Positions 1-5,442 of a DNA stretch of 28,105 bases are shown one piece after another (position 1 is the stretch's first letter; each line of letters opens with the position of its first letter). The position numbers were made by a program, and so were the translations under genes. The stretch spans positions 4,139-32,243 of the forward strand of contig JAJXVP010000014.1 of assembly GCA_021782055.1 (NCBI GenBank), read 5' to 3'. The notes under the pieces are model-generated. The model was given only the letters and a program-made list of their open reading frames with translations, was not told where the DNA came from and made no database searches. This DNA is from a bacterium. GTDB lineage: Bacteria; Spirochaetota; Spirochaetia; JABEVK01.

Positions 1-405
1 TGTAAGTGATCTTATTTCCTCGCCGAAGGCGATAAATGATTCGCATTAGCTATTTTATTTCCTCGCCGAAGGCGATAAATGATTTGCGTTAGCGATCTTG
101 TTTCCTCGCCGAAGGCGATAAATGATTCGTGTAAGTGATCTTATTTCCTCGCCGAAGGCGATAAATGATTCGCATTAGCTATTTTATTTCCTCGCCGAAG
201 GCGATAAATGATTTGCGTTAGCGATCTTGTTTCCTCGCCGAAGGCGATAAATGATTTGCGTTAGCGATCTTGTTTCCTCGCCGAAGGCGATAAATGATTC
301 GCGTTAGCTATCTTATTTCCTCGCCGAAGGCGATAAATGATTCGTGTAAGCAATATTAATTTCTTCGCCGAAGGCGATTAATATTTTCTTTGCCGGGCCG
401 AAGGC
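1..405. repeat. 43-bp tandem repeat array with a hairpin in every unit
   Basis: The core CGCCGAAGGCG recurs at 21, 64, 107, 150, 193, 236, 279, 322 and 366, an exact 43-bp period with a final 44-bp step, followed by a decayed copy GGCCGAAGGCC at 396-406. Each core is a perfect 5-bp stem TCGCC/GGCGA with a 3-nt loop, and flanking ATTT/AAAT can lengthen it. The remaining bases of a unit vary among a few versions (containing TGTAAGTGATC, CATTAGCTATT or CGTTAGCGATC). Units 1-3 and 4-6 repeat in the same order, so there is also a 129-bp higher-order repeat. The array runs off the left edge. I see no gene in it. It abuts an attC site and may be part of a neighbouring integron cassette. Confidence 0.97.
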
Positions 406-408
406 CTC

Positions 409-475
409 GCTCTAACATTCGCTTAAGCGGCACGAGGGCTTGTCCCGAGTGTACGCTTGAAGCGTTTGTTAGAAC
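409..475 (-). other. attC: attC-like recombination site of an integron cassette
   Basis: Read on the minus strand, the 67-bp site starts with GTTCTAAC and ends with GTTAGAGC, which pair through TCTAAC/GTTAGA as R'' and R'. Just inside are CGCTTCAAGCG (L'') and CGCTTAAGCG (L'). They pair except for one additional base in L'', the extrahelical base that marks attC sites. The apical part contains CAC...GTG and GGG...CCC complementarity. The site lies immediately 3' of the 478-900 ORF and in its orientation, as expected for a cassette. The last core base differs from the GTTRRRY consensus. The call rests on architecture and on the integrase gene nearby. Confidence 0.85.
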
Positions 476-1030
476 TCTTAGAATGTATTCGGATATATTC
501 TCGCCCATGAATACTGTGAAATTGTTATTCCGGGCAAATACGAAATTGAGTAATTAGTATTTCTTAAATTCTGAGAAAACGAACACGAAGTGTACAAGGT
601 ACCTCCATTAGTGTTTGATAAGGAACTTATTTGCACATAAAATTCGGCTGGATCCAAATTAAACGTATTAATATTATTGAGGTAATAAGAATATTTAAAC
701 GGTAGACTAATTTTTCCTGTATTCTGCCAACTTCCATTAACATCTTTAAATCTTATATTGTCAGCATAAGTAAAATCAGGGCTCGACGCGTAATATATTA
801 CAGTCCCCGAAACATCTAAATCATTCAGATTGGAAAGATTACATGAGAATAAAGTAAATAAAACAAATATAGAAAAATAGATTTTCAAATATTTAACCAT
901 CTATTCCTTCCGTAAATATCTCTAATTTCTGCAAAACCTCATTACCAGAGTTTAATTTAATCCAAATAAATTTGCAGAATGTTATCGAAGTAAAATCTCA
1001 CCTTCCTCCGCGCTGAAAGCGTCGTTCTAA
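416..1030 (-). mobile_element. First integron gene cassette (about 615 bp)
   Basis: The segment is bounded by two GTTAGA cores on the minus strand: the attI-like core at 1031-1023 and the R' core of attC at 416-409. It contains one ORF (478-900) in the same direction, with a 5' untranslated stretch of about 120 bp and attC directly after the stop codon. It is much more AT-rich than the chromosomal genes to the right, as expected of a mobile cassette of foreign origin. The cassette lies beyond the 3' end of intI and points the same way as intI, the inverted integron layout known from Treponema denticola. The exact ends are inferred from the cores. Confidence 0.75.
478..900 (-). CDS. Cassette-encoded predicted lipoprotein, function unknown
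   Basis: The product is 140 aa. The N-terminus has a short basic stretch (MVKYLK), a hydrophobic core, and a lipobox ending at Cys20 (TLFSC), so it is predicted to be exported and lipid-anchored. The mature part is Asn/Ser/Tyr-rich and looks beta-rich. I do not recognise a family. A Shine-Dalgarno-like GGAAGGA lies just upstream of the ATG. Codon use is AT-rich, unlike the host genes in the window. The gene is flanked by the attI-like core and attC, so it is an integron passenger that would be expressed from upstream of the cassette or read through from intI. Small secreted or lipoprotein cassette genes of unknown role are common in chromosomal integrons. Confidence 0.8.
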   Translation of the reverse strand: MVKYLKIYFSIFVLFTLFSCNLSNLNDLDVSGTVIYYASSPDFTYADNIRFKDVNGSWQNTGKISLPFKYSYYLNNINTFNLDPAEFYVQISSLSNTNGGTLYTSCSFSQNLRNTNYSISYLPGITISQYSWARIYPNTF

Positions 1031-1031
1031 C
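1023..1031 (-). other. attI: attI-like core next to the integrase gene
   Basis: On the minus strand the sequence GTTAGAACG lies between the end of intI and the first cassette. It matches the attC R' core of the same cassette (GTTAGAGCG) in eight of nine positions, as expected if cassette insertion cut after the first G. Directly after it, ACGCTTTCAGCG forms a small palindrome at the cassette start. Integrase-binding arms of attI cannot be recognised by eye, so only the core is annotated. Confidence 0.6.
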
Positions 1032-1121
1032 ATAAATTAGCCTGTTCTTTATAAGAACCCGGTATTCAATTTATCTTGTTCCTAATAATATCGCTCATTT
1101 CTTATCAACTTCAAGCAACTC

Positions 1122-1181
1122 TTACAAATATAGCAATTTAAAAAGGCTTAGCTTTAAAAATACCGATTTTATCTTGTTCAT
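1122..1181 (-). CDS. Possible 19-codon leader ORF between intI and attI
   Basis: Directly after the stop codon that ends full-length intI comes GGAGGG, then two adjacent ATGs. The second ATG (1181) sits 5 nt after GGAGG, an ideal Shine-Dalgarno spacing. It opens a short ORF (MNKIKSVFLKLSLFKLLYL) ending in TAA at 1122. It lies upstream of the attI-like core and of the first cassette, in their orientation. In class 1 integrons a comparable mini-ORF near attI1 (ORF-11) boosts translation of the first cassette, and a similar role is possible here. The ORF is short and could be fortuitous. The strong Shine-Dalgarno is the main support. Confidence 0.4.
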   Translation of the reverse strand: MNKIKSVFLKLSLFKLLYL

Positions 1182-1191
1182 CATACCCTCC

Positions 1192-2381
1192 TTACAGCAG
1201 GTCTGCTGGACTTTGTAGACCAAAAGGCCCGCGATTGAGTACGTGGGTGTAGATTTGTGTGGTTTTCACATCACTATGACCCAAAAGCTCTTGAACGGTT
1301 CGTATATCCGCACCCTTTTGAATAAGGTGAGTCGCAAAGGAATGCCGCAAGGTGTGACAGCTCGCTTTTTTGGTATACCGGCGTTGAGCAGGGCCTGATG
1401 AAACGCTCGTTGCATCAACGATGGGTCCATATAATAGCGGCCTTGCTTGCCTGTCTGGGCATCTACCCAGCGGTTAGCCTGCGGAAATACCCATTGCCAA
1501 CACCAAGCCCTATTAGCGGCTGGGTATTTGAACGCCAAGGCATCTGGTAAAGGAACCTCGCCAAAACCTTCGCTAAGGTCGCGTAGGTGCAGAGCTTTGA
1601 CGTCTTCTAAGTGTTTTTTTAAGTCACTTTTAAGGGTTGCGGGTAGCATAGTCCTACGGTCTTTGTTGCCTTTTCCTCGATAAATCAAAATTTGATTTTG
1701 TTCAAAATCAATGTCTTGAACCCGCAATTGAAGGCATTCTTGTAGTCGCATCCCTGTACCATAGAGGAGCCGTGCGACCAGAAGCTTTTCTCCCGACATA
1801 TAATTAAAGATCTGTTTAACCTCGGTAATTGAAAGAACGACAGGCAACCGTAGTGGCTTTTTTGCCCGGATTAGGTCCTTCATCAATTCAAGATCTTTTT
1901 CTAAGACATTTCTAAAAAAGAATAAAATGGCAGCCAGGGCTTGGTTTTGGGTCGAGGCACTGACATATTCTTTGGTAGCAAGATTGCTAAGAAATTGATT
2001 GACCTCAAGAGTGGTTATCGCACGAGGGTCTTTTCCGCCTAGGTGCCGAAAAATGCGGTCAAGCCACGCACAATAAGTGTTAACCGTCCGCTGGCTATAA
2101 TGTCTTGTTAACAACGCTGTTCGGTATTTTTCATGAAGTTTAGCTTTAATGTCCGTTGGTGAAATTTCTTGATTACCGGTGAGATTAAAAATTTGAGTTT
2201 CATAGAGGCTAGACAAAAGCTGGTCGATCGAAGCTTGCGAATCGCTAATCGACCAGGTTTTGGTGGTAGGGTTCCATCGATGCGACTGAACACGGTGCAT
2301 AACTTTCACCAGCGCTCGGTCAAAGGGGAACCTTACGTCCCACCAACCTGGTTCAAGGCTACTTTTAATCTCAATATCCAT
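1192..2381 (-). CDS. intI: Integron integrase (tyrosine recombinase) with a -1 frame break
   Basis: This is a tyrosine recombinase of the integron type. It shows the core-binding pattern [10 protein letters not shown] and [10 protein letters not shown], the catalytic Arg box [21 protein letters not shown], and the IntI-specific insert [23 protein letters not shown]. The annotated frame stops at 1266 after an unrelated tail. In the -1 frame the missing part is intact: [20 protein letters not shown] and the Tyr box [10 protein letters not shown], ending at TAA 1192. Joining the frames at codons 338-339 gives 396 aa. The switch point is A_AAA_AAG at 1371-1365, exactly in phase for -1 slippage. 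A lost A in the run would look the same. The first ~80 residues are an extension not found in class 1 integrases ([20 protein letters not shown]). The protein inserts and excises cassettes at attI and attC. Confidence 0.88.
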
Positions 2382-2387
2382 GAGACT

Positions 2388-2416
2388 ATTTTAGTCCCAT
2401 CAAGGCAAAAATTCAA
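2388..2416 (-). promoter_or_regulatory. Probable intI promoter
   Basis: TTGAAT (2416-2411), a 17-bp spacer and TAAAAT (2393-2388) form a good sigma-70-type promoter. Only 6 nt separate the -10 box from the intI ATG at 2381, and no Shine-Dalgarno sequence is present. Transcription would therefore start at or next to the start codon. Confidence 0.65.
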
Positions 2417-2457
2417 ATTAAAGGTATGTTTTTAACCAGTATTATTGAAACGAAGAA

Positions 2458-2847
2458 TTATTGACGAAACTCTCGGTGTCCCTCATTCAGAGTTGTCAGA
2501 ATTTCTTCTAGGGCTTTCTTCATGACCTGGGTTTGGTGAGCCCCTGCTCCCCCTACTCCCGTCAAGGCTGCATCAATGAGTTGATGAAAAAGCTTATCCC
2601 AGTCTGCCTGAGAGCCTTGAGGCGGCGCCATGGTAAGCAGGGACTCGTTCGCCTTGGCTAGCCGATAAAACGCATCGGCGGCGGCGTAATCGTTCCCCTC
2701 TTTGACAGCTTCGACAGCCGCTCTAAAGTGAGCGATATTTTCTCTCATAATCGTCGCCACCGTTGCCCTATTAAATGGCTGAGTACTTTCAGCCACCAAT
2801 GGCGTTGTCAAAAGGACTGCTAAGCCAAGAATCGACCAAAATTTCAT
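2458..2847 (-). CDS. Small secreted protein of unknown function
   Basis: The ORF extends upstream to 2892, but the likely start is the ATG at 2847: AAAGGAG lies 6 nt before it, and translation from there gives a textbook signal peptide (MKFWSILGLAVLLTTPLVA, cleavage near AES). The product is 129 aa. The mature protein of about 110 residues is predicted to be all-helical and contains NRATVATIMRENIAHFRAA and a Gly/Ala-rich turn. Its length and four-helix look recall periplasmic helical-bundle proteins such as cytochrome c', but no CxxCH haem motif is present, so I leave it unnamed. It follows the tRNA-Val terminator and has its own promoter candidate. Confidence 0.8.
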   Translation of the reverse strand: MKFWSILGLAVLLTTPLVAESTQPFNRATVATIMRENIAHFRAAVEAVKEGNDYAAADAFYRLAKANESLLTMAPPQGSQADWDKLFHQLIDAALTGVGGAGAHQTQVMKKALEEILTTLNEGHREFRQ

Positions 2848-2856
2848 AGGATCTCC

Positions 2857-2886
2857 TTTATATTGTTTCGAAAGTAAACAAACCAA
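2857..2886 (-). promoter_or_regulatory. Candidate promoter for the 2458-2847 gene
   Basis: TTGGTT (2886-2881), an 18-bp spacer and TATAAA (2862-2857) lie directly upstream. The -10 box ends 9 nt before the ATG, so the apparent Shine-Dalgarno GGAG may lie at or upstream of the transcription start. Confidence 0.45.
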
Positions 2887-2904
2887 GTTCATGGGTCAAG
2901 AAAT

Positions 2905-2928
2905 AAAAAAACCGGCTCTAGGCCGGTT
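2905..2928 (-). terminator. Intrinsic terminator after tRNA-Val
   Basis: On the minus strand AACCGGC and GCCGGTT form a perfect 7-bp stem with a 5-nt loop, followed directly by six T. It lies about 13 nt past the 3' end of the tRNA. Confidence 0.88.
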
Positions 2929-2941
2929 GAAATTGATAAAA

Positions 2942-3015
<74 letters not shown>

Positions 3016-3028
3016 TTGGAACGCTTTT

Positions 3029-3057
3029 AACTTAGCGGAATACGCCGTTTTTGTCAA
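3029..3057 (-). promoter_or_regulatory. tRNA-Val promoter
   Basis: A perfect TTGACA (3057-3052), a 17-bp spacer and TAAGTT (3034-3029) precede the tRNA. The predicted start leaves a 5' leader of about 7 nt. Confidence 0.7.
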
Positions 3058-3135
3058 GAACCGGAAAAAATTTGAAATCTTAACCGACCATACTCACGAT
3101 ACCGACCTTTACACAATCAAGACACTTGCTTGCCA

Positions 3136-3172
3136 AGACTCATGAGCGCAAATTGGTAACTGTCATGAGTCT
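3136..3172. repeat. 10-bp inverted repeat downstream of cheY
   Basis: AGACTCATGA (3136-3145) and TCATGAGTCT (3163-3172) are perfect inverted copies separated by 17 nt. The hairpin lies 8 nt past the cheY stop codon. No T-run follows it on the minus strand, so it is not a standard intrinsic terminator. It could protect the 3' end of the chemotaxis mRNA, act with Rho, or bind a dimeric protein. Confidence 0.7.
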
Positions 3173-3179
3173 CCAAACT

Positions 3180-3617
3180 TTACTCTTGTAAAGAATTGAC
3201 AACTCGCTCAAGAACCTTTTTCCGATCCAGCGGTTTGACAATGTAGTTTTTCGCTCCTAGTAAAAGCGATTTTTTGACTAAATCCTGCTTTCCTAAGGCG
3301 CTTATCATGATTACTTTGGCATTTTTATCGAACTGTATAATCTTTTCTAAGGCGGTTACTCCGTCCATCTTGGGCATAGTAATATCCATCGTCACCAAAT
3401 CTACGTTGGGAAACAGTTGTTTGTACTTTTCTAAGCCCTCTTCACCGTCACCGGCGGTTCCTACCACATCAAAGCCTTCAGAAGTTAAAATTTGCCCGAT
3501 CTGCTTAGTCACAAACATCGAATCATCGACAATAAGCACTCGGAACGGTGACCCATCTGGACGGGTACCCTCGGGTGGGCGCTCATTTATGGTAGGAAAA
3601 TCGACTTTTGTCTTCAC
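3180..3617 (-). CDS. cheY: Chemotaxis response regulator CheY
   Basis: This is a single receiver domain that takes phosphate from CheA and controls flagellar rotation. Visible elements are the acidic pair in VLIVDDSMF, the phospho-acceptor Asp in VTMDITMPKMDG, Ser in the switch position (VIMISALG) and Lys in YIVKPLD. An N-terminal extension of about 25 residues precedes the domain. The ORF opens at TTG 3656 inside cheX, but GTG 3617 is a better start: GAGG lies 8 nt upstream and the codon falls 4 nt after the cheX stop. The product is then 145 aa. It is the last gene of cheA-cheWR-cheX-cheY, next to its phosphatase cheX, the standard spirochaete order. Confidence 0.93.
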   Translation of the reverse strand: MKTKVDFPTINERPPEGTRPDGSPFRVLIVDDSMFVTKQIGQILTSEGFDVVGTAGDGEEGLEKYKQLFPNVDLVTMDITMPKMDGVTALEKIIQFDKNAKVIMISALGKQDLVKKSLLLGAKNYIVKPLDRKKVLERVVNSLQE

Positions 3618-3621
3618 TTCT

Positions 3622-4086
3622 TTAACCTCGTTCTCGCACGGCGACGTTAATCTCAATATTCCCTAGTTCTGATTCCATTGGGACTATCAAGGCTTCCACT
3701 TCTTGGTCAGAAACTTCCATATTGTCTCCTGAAATTAAGGCAGGGGGCGTTAGGTCAAAGCGAAAGCCTAAGTCATGCAACTTGGTAACAGCTTGTGCTG
3801 TGATCATATTGGCTAGCTCGGTGATGGTTGCTTTGGCCAGATCATCAAATTCTTTTAACTCTTCCATGTTCATGGCCGAAGCGATCTTTATTGCCGTTAC
3901 CTTAGACATATCAAAGAGTACTCGACCTTCGACTTCTCCTGCCAAGCCTACGATGGCAGCTACCCCCATCACGGACTTGGTAGCGGATTTGAGGTACAAA
4001 TTCCCTCGTTTAATCTCTACGCCCAAGACCTCAGCTAGGACATTGTAAGCAGCCTCCACAAAGGGATTGATGTATTCCACGCGCAT
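3622..4086 (-). CDS. cheX: CheY-P phosphatase CheX
   Basis: The 154-aa product matches CheX in length and pattern (MRVEYINPFVEAAYNVL at the start). The catalytic E-x-x-N motif is E90 and N93 in ITELANMI; in CheX/CheC-family proteins these residues promote hydrolysis of CheY-P. GAGGAG lies 5 nt before the ATG. It sits between the cheW-cheR fusion and cheY, and CheX replaces CheZ as the phosphatase in spirochaetes. The protein acts in the cytoplasm, probably as a dimer as known for the family. Confidence 0.93.
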   Translation of the reverse strand: MRVEYINPFVEAAYNVLAEVLGVEIKRGNLYLKSATKSVMGVAAIVGLAGEVEGRVLFDMSKVTAIKIASAMNMEELKEFDDLAKATITELANMITAQAVTKLHDLGFRFDLTPPALISGDNMEVSDQEVEALIVPMESELGNIEINVAVRERG

Positions 4087-4125
4087 AGCAACTCCTCGTT
4101 ATGATCTCCCGCTTCTGCTCTTATA

Positions 4126-5433
4126 CTAGATGTTTTTCTGAAAGACCGTCCAGGGGCCGACGGCGATTCGCTTCCAATCGGCTTCCTGTGGCGCCGTTTC
4201 ATTCTGCCCTAGAATCAAATACCCCTCGGGTTTTAACTTTTCATAGAACTCGGCAAAAACCTTGTCACGGTCTTCGGGGGTTAAAAATGACACAACGTCC
4301 CGGGCGACGATCAACGACACGTTCGAAATGGGGTTCATGTTTCGAATATCATGAAACTCAAAAAAAACCTGACTCTTAACTTCTGACGAAAACTGCGAAC
4401 CCGATTTCGTCGCCACTAAGAACGGTTGATAAAAGCGCTCAATTTCCGTTTCTGGGAACGCTAGGCTGGGAGCGATCGAGATGTTTAAAAGGTCATTATC
4501 GCTGGCCCAGATTTTGACACCCACTTGGGGAAATTGCGTCCTGAACAACACTGCCAAGCTGTAGGCTTCATAGCCCTTACCACACCCTGGGTTCCACACC
4601 GAGACATTATTTCCGCTAAAACGCAAATCTTTGGCGAGAAGTTGAATCTCTTGTTCTGTCCAAAAACGAGACGAATTCCCTGTCAAAAATCCTTTCAAAA
4701 ATTCTTCAGCTTCTTCTCGGGTTTGTAATTGAAAATCTTGTCCTTGAGACTTACGGTCAGCCTTCCACTGAATTAAGCGTTGACTAACCCATTCTCGGTT
4801 GATCGGCCCAACGTAAAACCCCACTAACGATCGCAGACTTTCAGAAATAAACTGCAAGTCCAAGTCGCTCTCGGGTACTGCTGCCACAGGCGCAGGTAAA
4901 GGATCGTCGGGCAAGGTCTCAGGTTTCAGGGGCGGTGTTTCTTCTGTCCGAGGAGGTTTTCCAAAAATCCGGTCAACATCCAAAAGGATAAACAAGATAT
5001 TGTTGTACTCGACAACTCCCTGAATATACTGAATGTTGATATCCCCAAACAGAGGATGCGGCGGTTGAATTGCGTCTTTTGACACACCCACAACCTTTTC
5101 AATGGTGTCCACGACCACACCTAAAACCAGCTCATCCAACCGTAGAATGATGATATTCTCGAGGGCATGTTCCTCTCGAGTCTCGGCGGGAAGGTGGAAC
5201 ATAATTCTGAGGTCGATAATCGGAATGATATCTCCGCGAAGGTTATCGACGCCCCTAACAAAGTTCGGGGTATTAGGAACTTTGGTAAAATCACCTGCCT
5301 TGCGGATCTCTTTTACCTTCATAATGTCGACCCCGTACTCCTTCCCTGCCAGGGTAAACGACACCATTTTAAAATCTACGCGTTGAACCTTTTCGGGGGT
5401 CACAGCTCCATTGCTGGTAGGGGAAGTCGTCAT
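4126..5433 (-). CDS. CheW-CheR-like fusion, chemoreceptor-array scaffold
   Basis: The 435-aa product has a CheW domain at about 17-158 (VSFTLAGKEYGVDIMKVKEI, GVDNLRGDIIPIIDLR), a Pro/Glu-rich linker at about 159-187, and a CheR-type methyltransferase fold at about 190-435. The CheR part keeps the SAM-loop shape (NPGCGKGYEAYSLA near 281-294) and LKPEGYLILGQNE. It differs where CheR has NxTxFFRE (here GNSSRFWTE) and CRNVLIYF (here ARDVVSFL), so methyltransferase activity is doubtful. As I recall, a CheW-CheR-like fusion is reported as an array scaffold in Treponema denticola, and this gene fits that role. It lies between cheA (9 nt apart) and cheX. AGGAAGG precedes the ATG. Confidence 0.92.
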   Translation of the reverse strand: MTTSPTSNGAVTPEKVQRVDFKMVSFTLAGKEYGVDIMKVKEIRKAGDFTKVPNTPNFVRGVDNLRGDIIPIIDLRIMFHLPAETREEHALENIIILRLDELVLGVVVDTIEKVVGVSKDAIQPPHPLFGDINIQYIQGVVEYNNILFILLDVDRIFGKPPRTEETPPLKPETLPDDPLPAPVAAVPESDLDLQFISESLRSLVGFYVGPINREWVSQRLIQWKADRKSQGQDFQLQTREEAEEFLKGFLTGNSSRFWTEQEIQLLAKDLRFSGNNVSVWNPGCGKGYEAYSLAVLFRTQFPQVGVKIWASDNDLLNISIAPSLAFPETEIERFYQPFLVATKSGSQFSSEVKSQVFFEFHDIRNMNPISNVSLIVARDVVSFLTPEDRDKVFAEFYEKLKPEGYLILGQNETAPQEADWKRIAVGPWTVFQKNI

Positions 5434-5442
5434 GATACCTTC

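Noticed and set aside
1..405. CRISPR array
   Set aside because: Units are continuous tandem copies; the linkers are a few recurring variants and not unique spacers. No cas genes are near.
1122..1170. Terminator after intI at the AAGCTAAGCC stretch
   Set aside because: The stem is short and imperfect (about 4 bp) even though T-runs are near; not convincing.
3136..3172. Intrinsic terminator of the chemotaxis operon
   Set aside because: The hairpin is clear, but it has a 17-nt loop and no T-run follows on the minus strand, so it was kept as an inverted repeat only.
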